Source: Paenibacillus sp. FSL H7-0326 (lineage in GTDB: Bacteria > Bacillota > Bacilli > Paenibacillales > Paenibacillaceae). From it: 64,000 bases of DNA. Position numbers and translations under genes: made by a program. The stretch covers positions 1,736,001-1,800,000 of the forward strand of contig NZ_MPVN01000001.1 in NCBI RefSeq assembly GCF_001955535.1, given 5' to 3'. A model generated the notes under the pieces. The model did no database searches. It saw only the letters and a program-made list of their open reading frames with translations, and was not told the DNA's origin. This document shows, piece by piece, positions 43,235-51,999 of the stretch (position 1 is its first letter; each line of letters begins with the position of its first letter).

Positions 43235-44119
43235 TTACAGATCCTTACGCTGGAAGCGCAGAATGCCCCAGACGAATACGATGGCCGTGTAGATAAGAGC
43301 ATACACAACAAATGTGCCAGAAGGCGGATCACCAACAAAAAATTCGGCTACCATGCCGCTGATATCGACAAGCCCGCCTAGCTCATCCATTCCAATTAAA
43401 CCGTGCAGCATTTTTCGTTGAAGCGCATCGACAGGCATCAGCATCGACATCAGTCCAGAGATATTGGACAGCTTGACAGCTACCTCCGCATCCATGATAT
43501 CAATGATCCCTATGCTTCGAATCTTCTCAAGCATACCGCCAAGCCAGCCCGCGCCAAACAGCATCGTCATAAACACGCCATTTCCAAGCGAAGAGAACCT
43601 TGTTGAGCCAAGCATGGTCAACGAGATCAGCAGTACAATGACCAGCGCATACAATGAGAAAGCCTGAATATGAACCATTGGATCCTGCGGAATTGCTGCA
43701 TGAATATCTGTAATAATCATAATGGCTGTGTAGAGCACGAGTGTATAACACAATAGCAAGGATACATAACCAAGCCATCTGCCGATATAAAATTTCCATC
43801 TTGGGATAGGTCTTGGCAGAAGAGCTTGCATAACACCCTGCTCGGCCTCACCTGCTATGGAGGAGAAGGAACTGAAGATAGACAGTAGTGCCACAACAAA
43901 TCCAGCGAAGAAAAAACCGATCATCATCATCAATACACCGCTGGCATAGTCTGTGATTAAGTTACTTCCTGACATAAAGCCACTGGACCGATTGCTGTCA
44001 GCAATCGCTGCTCCAATAAACCAATAAGCAACCAGAAACAGAATGGAAAGAATGCCTGCAAGGATCATGACACGCTTGCGCAGCATTTCTTTCCAGGTCA
44101 TATTCATAATCAGTATCAT
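43235..44119 (-). CDS. ABC-2 transporter permease (YxlG-like)
   Basis: A 294-residue membrane protein with about six helices and a conserved-type E-A-E-Q-G-V-M-Q-A-L-L-P-R-P loop near 90 found in ABC-2 exporters. The start overlaps the ATPase stop in an ATGA-type 4-bp overlap. It is the last gene of an operon ECF sigma - membrane DUF protein - ATPase - permease, the same order as B. subtilis sigY-yxlC/D/E-yxlF-yxlG. Confidence 0.86.
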   Translation of the reverse strand: MILIMNMTWKEMLRKRVMILAGILSILFLVAYWFIGAAIADSNRSSGFMSGSNLITDYASGVLMMMIGFFFAGFVVALLSIFSSFSSIAGEAEQGVMQALLPRPIPRWKFYIGRWLGYVSLLLCYTLVLYTAIMIITDIHAAIPQDPMVHIQAFSLYALVIVLLISLTMLGSTRFSSLGNGVFMTMLFGAGWLGGMLEKIRSIGIIDIMDAEVAVKLSNISGLMSMLMPVDALQRKMLHGLIGMDELGGLVDISGMVAEFFVGDPPSGTFVVYALIYTAIVFVWGILRFQRKDL

Positions 44120-45087
44120 TCGTGTTCCCCCCGATGGCTAAGTCCCGATACGGCGGTAAGGAACCAATCCTCCAGCTTGCCGGTTACTCTGTTCACTTCA
44201 TAGAGTGTCATCCCCTGCTCCATAATGAGGGAGTTGATCCAGCCTGCCTGCTCCTCGTTATCGAGCTCAGCGACAAGCCAGGTGGAGTGCTGTTCTTGAG
44301 AAGCAGGCAACGAACCTGCCGTCTTACTGTCCACCTGTATCTCAATCCCGGTCTCTTCCTGCAGCCAGGTCAGGATCACTGGCGTATAGCCACCCACTTT
44401 AAACCGATAAGTGATCCGCTGTTGCAGGACAGAGCCCACATCGCCGGTACGTAAAATCTCCCCGTTGTTTAACAGCGCAATCTGATCACACACGGCTTCG
44501 ACATCTTCAAGCATGTGGGAATTCAGAAATATCGTCTTTCCCTGAGCCTTCAGTCGTTGCAATATGGAGCGAACCTCCTTGCGTCCGACCGGATCAAGTG
44601 CGGAGGAAGGCTCGTCCAGGAAGATCAGCTTCGGATCGCTTACGAGCGCTGCTGCGAGTCCGAGCCGCTGCTGCATCCCTTTGGAATAATCCTTTACCTT
44701 GCCTTTGCCCCGGCTGCCAAGTCCAACCTCATCCAGCAGCTCAGGAATGCGCCGCTTCGCATCGGAAGAGCTAACACCGCACAGCTTGGCATGAAGCTTC
44801 ATGACCTCTTCGCCGGTCAACCACTCTTGATAGCGGAACAGCTCAGGCAGATAGCCAATTTGTCCTTTTGCTTCAACGGAGTGAATCGGATGTCCAAAGA
44901 TCGATGCACTGCCGCCCGTTGGATAGGTAAGCCCTACCAGCATCTTAACGAAAGTACTCTTGCCTGCTCCATTCGGTCCGAGGAAGCCAAAGGCTTCCCC
45001 TTCCTGGACCGTAATGGATACGTCACGGCAGCCGCGTCCGTTGCTAAATTGTTTGGTTAAACCTTCGGTGTGAATGGCGGCCGTCAT
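44116..45087 (-). CDS. ABC transporter ATP-binding protein (YxlF-like)
   Basis: A 323-residue ATPase: Walker A G-P-N-G-A-G-K-S-T near 37-45, signature Y-S-K-G-M-Q-Q-R-L-G (K instead of G), Walker B L-I-F-L-D-E-P-S-S-A-L-D and N-S-H-M at the H-loop. A C-terminal extension of about 100 residues contains no known domain. Its ends overlap both neighbours by 4 bp, a tightly coupled operon. Confidence 0.9.
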   Translation of the reverse strand: MTAAIHTEGLTKQFSNGRGCRDVSITVQEGEAFGFLGPNGAGKSTFVKMLVGLTYPTGGSASIFGHPIHSVEAKGQIGYLPELFRYQEWLTGEEVMKLHAKLCGVSSSDAKRRIPELLDEVGLGSRGKGKVKDYSKGMQQRLGLAAALVSDPKLIFLDEPSSALDPVGRKEVRSILQRLKAQGKTIFLNSHMLEDVEAVCDQIALLNNGEILRTGDVGSVLQQRITYRFKVGGYTPVILTWLQEETGIEIQVDSKTAGSLPASQEQHSTWLVAELDNEEQAGWINSLIMEQGMTLYEVNRVTGKLEDWFLTAVSGLSHRGEHE

Positions 45088-46232
45088 TCCGTAATCATCT
45101 CCTCCACCTGTGCGAGCAGTTTGTCTTTGGAATCAAACAACGAGTCGCCGGACAAATTGAACAATACACCGTCTTGCGTCCATGTAGCTGTATAAACAGG
45201 CTTCCCAGTTGAAGATACATAATCTTGTTCAACAATAACGACCGGCACTTCCTTCACTTCTACCTTCTCGGTATCTCCATCCGTAAACACTGGCATTGGA
45301 AGCTTGCCAGACAAGATACTGTCTGATTTAATCGCTGTCTTCAGATTATCTGGCAGCATCGGGAAGTCCAGCACTGCCTTGACTGCTTCCTCTACTGAGA
45401 CAGAAGGATCAACCTCTACTGATGGAAGCTTCTGTTGAGATAACGAAGCGTACAGCTCCTCTCCATCTGTATCTGCATGGTAATATTGATGCAGCGTCGC
45501 TGGGATATGGAACGTAATTGGCTTCCCATCGAGAGATTCAGGCATTAATTCCTTGGCACCAAGCCGCGCCATTGTCGTGTTAACTTCATTAATGTTCAGT
45601 TTCATCGTAATCGTCTGTGAGGTAAATGCATAATAACTTTCTACATTGAAAATATCATTCTCATATGCTGTGAGCCCGGTTAGCTCTTCAATCTCTTGTA
45701 AGCTTAATTTTTCATTGTTGAGTTCAGGTCCATATGCATTCTTAAACGAACCATGCTTGTTGATAAAGTCCGATGAATTGCTTCCTCCAGATACTGAGTT
45801 GAAGAAGTCCATAACATCTCCTTCATTAACTACCGTCACCTCATCCATACGGAATTGGTTTAGTATCGCGGCAAGCGCCTTATCTCCGAGCGGAGTCGCG
45901 ATCATGACTCCTGCCACAGCCGCCGCCGTTGCTATGCTGAGCCACTTCTTAACCGGCTTTTTCATATGATGCTTTTTCTTTACAACAGCGGTCTGCTTCT
46001 CCTGATTCTGATGATCCGTCATATCGTATCTCTCTCCCCTGATTTCATTTTTTAATACACCTTTTAATACATCTTCCTTTAATGGATGTGCTGCCTTAGG
46101 CCCGTTTCCACGCTCCATGGACCATGCTGACCACTTGGGGCTCATTTCTTCTTCTTCAAGCCTTGACGCCAGCTTGTTCCAAGCATCTTCAAGCTGCTTG
46201 TTCTCGTCTTTTCCGTTCGGCTTTGATGTCAT
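45084..46232 (-). CDS. Single-pass membrane protein, probable anti-sigma factor
   Basis: A 382-residue protein: about 90 charged cytosolic residues, one transmembrane segment (W-L-S-I-A-T-A-A-A-V-A-G-V-M-I-A at about 98-115), then some 260 extracytoplasmic residues. This topology and its place directly after the ECF sigma gene suggest that it holds the sigma factor until an outside signal arrives. I do not see a clear zinc anti-sigma motif (HxxxCxxC), so it would be a non-classical one. ATG 46232 is used; GTG 46238 is closer to AAGGAG and equally possible. Confidence 0.72.
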   Translation of the reverse strand: MTSKPNGKDENKQLEDAWNKLASRLEEEEMSPKWSAWSMERGNGPKAAHPLKEDVLKGVLKNEIRGERYDMTDHQNQEKQTAVVKKKHHMKKPVKKWLSIATAAAVAGVMIATPLGDKALAAILNQFRMDEVTVVNEGDVMDFFNSVSGGSNSSDFINKHGSFKNAYGPELNNEKLSLQEIEELTGLTAYENDIFNVESYYAFTSQTITMKLNINEVNTTMARLGAKELMPESLDGKPITFHIPATLHQYYHADTDGEELYASLSQQKLPSVEVDPSVSVEEAVKAVLDFPMLPDNLKTAIKSDSILSGKLPMPVFTDGDTEKVEVKEVPVVIVEQDYVSSTGKPVYTATWTQDGVLFNLSGDSLFDSKDKLLAQVEEMITE

Positions 46233-46272
46233 GTGCACGTTCAACTCCTTACTATGCTAATTGGTATGATCC

Positions 46273-46794
46273 TCAGGACTGTGGCGCGGACTTTCCCTGA
46301 ACTTTTCTCCTCAGCTTGCTTGTAGCTCTGCTTAACATCGAGCCGACAAGGGGAGGCCTTACATTCAGTTCTTCCGCTATCTCTGCATAACTGTAGCCTG
46401 AATACTTCAGCATCAGCAGTTGTCTGTCGCGCTCCGGCAGATCATCCATCCATTCACGTACTTCTTCCTGATCCATACGCTTCAGTACAATCTCTTCTCC
46501 AGAGGACAGGAGCTGCTCTCTGCTGTCATAGTAGTGCTCCTGCTTCTCCTTGAGCTTCCGTTCTCGTATTTGTTTACTCATATAATCATATCCGATGCGA
46601 GTCAGTACACGGTGAAGCCATGCACCTATCGCACCCGGATCATCTGGCGGATTCCGATACAGCCGAATAAATACCTCTTGCGCAAGATCTTCCGCGGCGG
46701 CTTCATCCTGGATCAGAGCCATCAGTTTTCGTCGTACAATAGGGTAATGCTCTTCAAACACTGTACGGAAAACGTCGATTTCCTGTCCTTCCAT
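46273..46794 (-). CDS. ECF-type RNA polymerase sigma factor (SigY-like)
   Basis: A 173-residue sigma factor with region 2 (F-E-E-H-Y-P-I-V, D-L-A-Q-E-V-F-I-R-L-Y-R near 36-47) for -10 binding and region 4 (L-P-E-R-D-R-Q-L-L-M-L-K-Y-S-G-Y-S-Y-A-E-I-A-E-E-L near 120-145, V-G-S-M-L-S-R-A) for -35 binding; the long linker and lack of regions 1 and 3 define the ECF class. AAAGGAG precedes the start. It probably transcribes its own operon. A CCGTCGTCCGTC stretch near 46835-46846 on the minus strand could hold the CGTC-type -10. Confidence 0.9.
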   Translation of the reverse strand: MEGQEIDVFRTVFEEHYPIVRRKLMALIQDEAAAEDLAQEVFIRLYRNPPDDPGAIGAWLHRVLTRIGYDYMSKQIRERKLKEKQEHYYDSREQLLSSGEEIVLKRMDQEEVREWMDDLPERDRQLLMLKYSGYSYAEIAEELNVRPPLVGSMLSRATSKLRRKVQGKSAPQS

Positions 46795-47057
46795 ATGTTT
46801 AACGTCTCCTTTCAGCTGCAGCTATACATAAGACGGACGACGGTTTATTTTTATAGCACGTTTTATAAAAAATGTTTAATTGAGTCCTTTTTCAAATTCT
46901 ATATTAATTATACCGAAGCCGGATATAGCTCATCATTCCAAATCTTGTGTATCCCTATTGAACAATTCGACAAAATGCAGTACCATCATGGGGTGAGCTT
47001 CGTTTTTTAACTGTTCTTTCATAATGAGGTCTCACTTATACATTACAATTAAGAACG
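46795..47057. other. Intergenic region between the sigma operon and the ZTP riboswitch
   Basis: AT-rich; must contain the ECF promoter (minus strand) and the folD promoter (plus strand). I see no gene with a ribosome binding site. Confidence 0.55.
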
Positions 47058-47128
47058 TCACATGTAACTGGCGTACACGGTGAACCGTGAGGGAGCATGT
47101 GATTAGATATAGCCGTACGCCTGGGCAG
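47058..47128 (+). promoter_or_regulatory. ZTP (ZMP) riboswitch, pfl motif
   Basis: The leader shows the pfl RNA layout: P1 TCACATG (47058-47064) with CATGTGA (47096-47102), an A-C-U-G-G-C-G core, an ACGG/CCGT hairpin, G-G-G-A-G-C, then after a linker CCG-TA-CGCC-UGGGCA, the conserved second domain that forms the pseudoknot with GGCG. ZTP riboswitches sense the purine intermediate ZMP/ZTP when 10-formyl-THF is short and turn on folate one-carbon genes such as folD, which follows here. Confidence 0.93.
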
Positions 47129-47163
47129 AGGTAAGGAAACTTAGGTTTCCTTGCCTCTTTTTT
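47127..47163 (+). terminator. Riboswitch expression-platform terminator
   Basis: GAGGTAAGGAAAC pairs with GTTTCCTTGCCTC, with six or more T after it. The 5' arm touches the end of the aptamer's UGGGCAGAG, so ligand binding would compete with terminator formation. Confidence 0.92.
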
Positions 47164-47182
47164 ACTTGGAAAGGGCGATGTG

Positions 47183-48043
47183 ATGATGAGCGACAACACA
47201 CTGATTCTGAATGGTCAAACGGTAGCAGATTACATGAGAGAAGAAACGGGAGCAAAGGTGAAAGAACTGAAGGAGCGGGGAATCCAGCCGTGTCTGGCTA
47301 CCATCCTGGTTGGAGATGACCCTTCTTCGGCAACTTACGTACGTATGAAAGGGAATGCTTGTGCACGAATCGGGGTGGAGTCGATCAAGGTGGTGCTTCC
47401 TGCCGAGACAACGACAGAGGAACTGATTCAAGAAATCAACAAGCTGAATCAAGACCCTTCCGTTCACGGCATTCTGCTGCAGCATCCGGTCCCGCATCAT
47501 ATTGATGAAAGAGCATGCTTTGACACGATCAGCATTGAAAAAGATGTAGACGGAGTAACGACGCTTGGCTATGCACTGAACGCGTTTGGCGAAGCGGATT
47601 ATCCATCCTGCACACCGCAGGCCATTATCCGCATTCTTGACTTCTATAACATTCCAATGGAGGGCAAGCACGCCGTAGTCATCGGCCGCAGTCCGATCCT
47701 TGGCAAACCGGTATCGGCGATGCTGCTGAATCGCAATGCAACGGTGACGACCTGCCACTCCAGAACGGTAAATATTGAAGCGATTGTGAAACAGGCAGAC
47801 ATTGTGGTCGCTGCCGTAGGTAAACCGAATTTTGTACAAGGAGATTGGATCAAGTCAGGAGCCGTTGTCGTTGATGCAGGCTACAACAAAGGGAACATCG
47901 GTGATGTCGACTATGATGCCTGCTTGCCGCACTCCTCTGCCATCACACCTGTACCTGGCGGTGTCGGCCCCGTTACCATCGCGACCTTGATTGAGCATAC
48001 GGTAAAATCGGCGTACAAGTCATTACTGAAGCAAGAGCAGTAA
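47183..48043 (+). CDS. folD: Methylenetetrahydrofolate dehydrogenase / cyclohydrolase (FolD)
   Basis: A 286-residue bifunctional enzyme interconverting 5,10-methylene-THF and 10-formyl-THF. The N-terminal Y-V-R-M-K near 52-56 holds the catalytic Lys, D-V-D-G-V-T near 120 is the substrate loop, I-G-R-S-P-I-L-G-K-P near 166-175 is the NADP site, and P-V-P-G-G-V-G-P-V-T near 258 is the second FolD signature. GGAAAGGG is the ribosome binding site; ATG 47183 or 47186 may be used. Controlled by the ZTP riboswitch upstream. Confidence 0.96.
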   Translation: MMSDNTLILNGQTVADYMREETGAKVKELKERGIQPCLATILVGDDPSSATYVRMKGNACARIGVESIKVVLPAETTTEELIQEINKLNQDPSVHGILLQHPVPHHIDERACFDTISIEKDVDGVTTLGYALNAFGEADYPSCTPQAIIRILDFYNIPMEGKHAVVIGRSPILGKPVSAMLLNRNATVTTCHSRTVNIEAIVKQADIVVAAVGKPNFVQGDWIKSGAVVVDAGYNKGNIGDVDYDACLPHSSAITPVPGGVGPVTIATLIEHTVKSAYKSLLKQEQ

Positions 48044-48089
48044 TTTCATGATGCAGCATTTTTAAGCGATTAGCTTACAAAGATTATAA

Positions 48090-48115
48090 AAGGGCCCTTC
48101 CTGATGGAAGGGCCT
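48090..48115 (-). terminator. Terminator after aguA
   Basis: AGGCCCTTCC-ATCA-GGAAGGGCCC on the minus strand, followed by TTTTAT. It ends the alpha-glucuronidase transcript. Confidence 0.8.
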
Positions 48116-48219
48116 GATGGCTATCATAGCATATTTTTCCAAATTTATATTATACATAAATCCTTATCATATCAAATGAGGGGAGTACCATTCTGAATCA
48201 GATAAGCTCCTCTGTAAAT

Positions 48220-50298
48220 CTAATAAATGGTACGATCAAGCTCATCTGAAATTCCTGATTTACGATAGAAATAAGTATTGATAATGTCTCTCCATTCCTT
48301 CGAATGAGCAAGCTGTCCCTCCAACCGTTCCATTACACCCTGATAGCGCTCGGAATCAATCTGTCCCTCAAGCTTGCTCCAGCGCCGAATCAACGTTTCG
48401 ACACCTTCCACACCTTCAAAGTGAGTATCATAGATATGCTGAATGACCGTCTTGCCGGACTTTAGGACATGCGTATACGGTACATGATGGAAGAAGAGCA
48501 GCAATTCATCCGGACAGGTCTCCAGTGATTCGTACTTATGAGCATTTTCCGGGAAATATTGCGCTGTATAACCGGTACCATTCTTGACAGTCCGATTGAC
48601 GCCGATGCCATGACAGTCTGCAAAATGATACGTTCCCCACCTGGAATATTCATAGCCGTCCACATTAGGTCCATAGTGATGGTCCGGATTAACCATCCAG
48701 CCTACGCCAAGCGGTGAAGTGTAGCTCTCATAGATGGGCCACGAATCCTGAAGCATCGTACTTACAGCCTCAAGCACCTCAGGGTTTGATCCAAAGGTTT
48801 GCTTGATCCATTCGGAGGTAATCTGCTCCTCGGCTAAATCCGGATTCCATGTCAGACGGCCATAGCCGTACAAATTCGCCTGCGCAAGCGTGTGACCCGT
48901 CCAGTTATGATCATCGCCCACATTAATGACCGCCGTAATTCCACTGTATTTATACGAATACAATTCACCTGAAGCTACCTTCTTGATCTCAGATCCGGCT
49001 CCCTTGGCGTAAGTATCAAAATCAAGGATTTCCTTCCACTGTGGAATCAGGTAGCATAGATGTCTTTGCTGGCCGGTATATTCCTGAGTAATCTGGAACT
49101 CCAGAACCTGGTTCGTATGCGGCATTGCTCCGAGAAGCGGGGACACCCCTTCCCGAACCTGAAAGTCCATTGGTCCGTTCTTGATCTGGAGTATCACATT
49201 ATCCTTGAACTGTCCGTCAAGCGGCTTGAAATGATCGTATGCGGCGCGGGCCCGATCCGTCTTGCGGTCTCTCCAGTCCTGAAGACAGTTGTAGACAAAG
49301 CATCTCCAGATCACAATGCCTCCGAAGGGCTCCAGAGCATCAGCGAGCATATTGGAACCGTCAGCATGTGTCCGGTTATAGGTAAACGGCCCAGGGCGAC
49401 CCTCAGAATCCGCCTTGACGACAAAGCCCCCAAAATCAGGTATGTAGCTGTAAATTTCCTGTGCCTTATCCTTCCACCAAGCCGCAACCTTCTCATCGAG
49501 CGGGTCAGCCGTAGCTATCCCTGCAAGCTGAATCGGGCTGGCATAATTGACACTAAGAAACGTCTTAATCCCATACGCTCTAAAAATCCCCGCCACCTTC
49601 GCCACATCCGGCAAAAACTCCGGTGTGATCAGCCGCGTTTCCACCTCATGCACGTTCACGTTGTTAATCGCAATACCATTGATTCCAATCGAGGCCATCA
49701 AGCGGGCATAATCACGAATTCGTGCATCATCTTGAACAAACTGATGATCCTTGAAGAAGATGGATCTGCCCGCATAACCCCGCTCGATGGAACCGTCCAT
49801 ATTGTCCCAATGGTTCATCATTCTCAGCTGGTTCTTGGGATTCTCTATAATGTGAAGATCTCTTAAATCCTCTCCCATTTGAAGCAGACGAAGCAAATGA
49901 AATGCTCCATACAGCAGCCCCTTATCGGTCTTTCCCACAACATAAAGAGAATGAATTGCCGTACTGTTATCAGAAAAAGACTTAAGGACATATCCTTCCT
50001 CATTCAGCTCTTGTGCCCATGAAGCTGCATCAAGCTCTGGCGGCAATTCCTCTTGGACGACAGCTAGACGAATACAGTCTGTTGTTAATTTATCGCTGGA
50101 GTCCAGCACTTCAGGCAGTACACCGAACATTTCCGAGATTCCATATTGCAGCTCCCGAAGGGCTGACTCTGTAATGTGGGAACGTTCCATACATCCAATT
50201 TTGGAAATTTCAAAAGAACCCTGCCAGGATGCCATACTCTCGTATCTAAGCCAGCCGCGGTCTGCAGCAGAATGTGGAAGCTGTGTGATCTGTGCCAT
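48220..50298 (-). CDS. aguA: GH67 alpha-glucuronidase
   Basis: A 692-residue intracellular enzyme that removes 4-O-methyl-glucuronic acid from the non-reducing end of aldouronates derived from glucuronoxylan. No signal peptide. The catalytic barrel has [11 protein letters not shown] with the general acid Glu near 290 and [13 protein letters not shown] after it. F-K-P-L-D-G-Q-F and V-R-E-G hold the Asp and Glu pair that activates water. [14 protein letters not shown] is a GH67 signature. Length matches the family (about 680). It follows a GntR regulator and a NIF3-like gene downstream of an LplABC-type importer. Confidence 0.95.
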   Translation of the reverse strand: MAQITQLPHSAADRGWLRYESMASWQGSFEISKIGCMERSHITESALRELQYGISEMFGVLPEVLDSSDKLTTDCIRLAVVQEELPPELDAASWAQELNEEGYVLKSFSDNSTAIHSLYVVGKTDKGLLYGAFHLLRLLQMGEDLRDLHIIENPKNQLRMMNHWDNMDGSIERGYAGRSIFFKDHQFVQDDARIRDYARLMASIGINGIAINNVNVHEVETRLITPEFLPDVAKVAGIFRAYGIKTFLSVNYASPIQLAGIATADPLDEKVAAWWKDKAQEIYSYIPDFGGFVVKADSEGRPGPFTYNRTHADGSNMLADALEPFGGIVIWRCFVYNCLQDWRDRKTDRARAAYDHFKPLDGQFKDNVILQIKNGPMDFQVREGVSPLLGAMPHTNQVLEFQITQEYTGQQRHLCYLIPQWKEILDFDTYAKGAGSEIKKVASGELYSYKYSGITAVINVGDDHNWTGHTLAQANLYGYGRLTWNPDLAEEQITSEWIKQTFGSNPEVLEAVSTMLQDSWPIYESYTSPLGVGWMVNPDHHYGPNVDGYEYSRWGTYHFADCHGIGVNRTVKNGTGYTAQYFPENAHKYESLETCPDELLLFFHHVPYTHVLKSGKTVIQHIYDTHFEGVEGVETLIRRWSKLEGQIDSERYQGVMERLEGQLAHSKEWRDIINTYFYRKSGISDELDRTIY

Positions 50299-50356
50299 GA
50301 CGTAAAAACTCCTCTCCCTTACCTTGCTTTAAATTATACCTAGCCTAAAAAGTCCC

Positions 50357-51031
50357 TCACACAAAATAATGCGGGTATTTCTCACGCAATATATCTTGAT
50401 CTACAACGACAAGCCGCAGATGATTCTCCATCATCTTTCCGGCCAGCTCCGTCTCCTTGTTCACAATCAATTGATAAATCTGCTTGTGCTGCGAAATGAT
50501 GTTCTCCCAGTTGGAATCCGTCAACAGCCGGAGCAGTCTTAGACGATTGAAATGAATGTTAAGCTGCTGCAGCATTTTCCAGGTCCGCTGCTTACCAGTG
50601 CCATGAAAAAGAATCTGGTAAAATTCCTCATCGAGCTCAAACAGCTTTTGGTAGTTCTTCTTATCTGCACATACGTCCTGCATCGCAATGTTCGTCTCCA
50701 GCTTGAACTTGAATTCCTCTGGAAAGTGCTCACAGCACAGCTCTACGATTTCCTTCTCCAGCTTCTCCCTAATGAATCTGCCCTCCTCTACATGAGCAAG
50801 ATGAATACGGGAGACAAGGGTTCCGCTCTGCGGAATTATATCGAGCAGCTCCTCTTCAGCCAGCTTCATAAACGCTTCGCGGACTGGAGTTCTGCTTACA
50901 TTCAGTTCATCCGCAATTTCTTTCTCTGAGATCTTCGTCCCTGGCGGAAGCTCCAGGCGTAGAATACGATCCTTCAATAAATCATAGGAGTAGGCTCTGG
51001 TTGAGCCTTTGATCTTCTGCTCAGTCGACAT
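50357..51031 (-). CDS. GntR-family regulator (FadR/FCD type)
   Basis: A 224-residue regulator. The winged helix (residues 12-75) has L-P-P-G-T-K-I-S-E-K-E-I-A-D-E-L-N-V-S-R-T-P-V-R-E-A, the standard recognition segment; the rest is the all-helical FCD ligand domain with histidines near 175 and 206 (H-K-Q-I-Y, N-H-L-R-L) able to hold a metal. FCD regulators often sense sugar acids; here, beside alpha-glucuronidase, glucuronate or an aldouronate is a natural guess. 58 bp separate it from aguA. Confidence 0.92.
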   Translation of the reverse strand: MSTEQKIKGSTRAYSYDLLKDRILRLELPPGTKISEKEIADELNVSRTPVREAFMKLAEEELLDIIPQSGTLVSRIHLAHVEEGRFIREKLEKEIVELCCEHFPEEFKFKLETNIAMQDVCADKKNYQKLFELDEEFYQILFHGTGKQRTWKMLQQLNIHFNRLRLLRLLTDSNWENIISQHKQIYQLIVNKETELAGKMMENHLRLVVVDQDILREKYPHYFV

Positions 51032-51073
51032 ACCGTTACCTCTTTCTTCGAAGCTATTTGGTTCTTCTTGCTG

Positions 51074-51874
51074 TTATACTACCTGAAAGATGGGGGCAAC
51101 TGGAATAAAGTGAACCGGCACATTCGGGAATTGCTGACGAATCCTGTCTGCGGCTCGCCTCATCCCCGGCTCTTCGCTGGCCGCATGGCCTGTGAGGATC
51201 AGTGACTTGCTGCCTCCAAGGGCTGACGCATCCCGTATGTATTCAGGGGTCTCCCATTCCGGTCCCTCACCTGCAATAATGAGCTGCAGCTGTTCATTCT
51301 CATACATAGGAATCAGGTGCGGACCTCCACCCCTGTATCCCACAGTGATACCTATACGGTCACATATCATATCCATATTTCCAATAACTCTAACATGAGA
51401 GAGCTGAAGCTTCGCCTTGAGATGCTCCGTAATTTGCCTTACCGTTTGACCTGATGGCAGATGAATAATGGATGCTGAAGACAAGTGCCGAATTGCATAT
51501 CTGTCATATCCAATCGCTTCAATCAGCCCAAGTGTAATTTCATCAGGAGTATATCGGTGTGGATAATCATGAAATCGATAAACCGTTAGATGCCTCGCCT
51601 CAATAAGCGCCTGCTTCGCTTGGTATACCGGATCTGACTTCAGCATTTCATGTGCTCCCTCATGATGACTGTAGAACAATCCCTCATGGGTAATAAACAG
51701 GTTGGCTCCAAGCTCTGCCGCTCTATTTAGTGCTTCATAAGTTGCGGAGAATGATACTGCAATGCCCTGGACGAGCCCATGCGAACGGCCGCATATGATC
51801 TTGTCTACTGTCGACTCAAGCACACCGGCCGGCTCCTCCAAGCTGCGGATCACATCCTGTACGGTGACATCCAA
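51074..51874 (-). CDS. NIF3/DUF34-family dinuclear metal protein
   Basis: A 266-residue protein of the NIF3-like superfamily. V-D-K-I-I-C-G near 23 and L-I-F-I-T-H-E-G-L-F-Y-S-H-type sequence (F-I-T-H-E-G-L-F-Y-S-H at about 60-70) carry the first metal-binding histidines and Glu, and T-G-H-A-A-S-E-E-P-G near 230 the last ones. Family members are widespread GTP-cyclohydrolase-like metal proteins of uncertain activity. TTG 51874 is preferred as start (GGAG 10 nt upstream); GTG 51883 is closer to the site. Its place in a hemicellulose gene set is unusual. Confidence 0.85.
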   Translation of the reverse strand: MDVTVQDVIRSLEEPAGVLESTVDKIICGRSHGLVQGIAVSFSATYEALNRAAELGANLFITHEGLFYSHHEGAHEMLKSDPVYQAKQALIEARHLTVYRFHDYPHRYTPDEITLGLIEAIGYDRYAIRHLSSASIIHLPSGQTVRQITEHLKAKLQLSHVRVIGNMDMICDRIGITVGYRGGGPHLIPMYENEQLQLIIAGEGPEWETPEYIRDASALGGSKSLILTGHAASEEPGMRRAADRIRQQFPNVPVHFIPVAPIFQVV

Positions 51875-51928
51875 TATTCTCACTCTCCAGTGTCTTGATT
51901 TTTGAAGGTTCAGTCGTCATCAATAAAA

Positions 51929-51967
51929 GAGGAGGCAGCCTTTTCGTAGGCGAAACGGCTGCCTCCT
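51929..51967 (-). terminator. Terminator after the aldouronate-type importer
   Basis: GAGGAGGCAGCC pairs with GGCTGCCTCCT around a 15-nt loop with an inner TTTCG/CGAAA stem; T-rich on the minus strand. Confidence 0.9.
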
Positions 51968-51999
51968 GCGATAACCTTAACTTTTACTCGCCTGAACGT

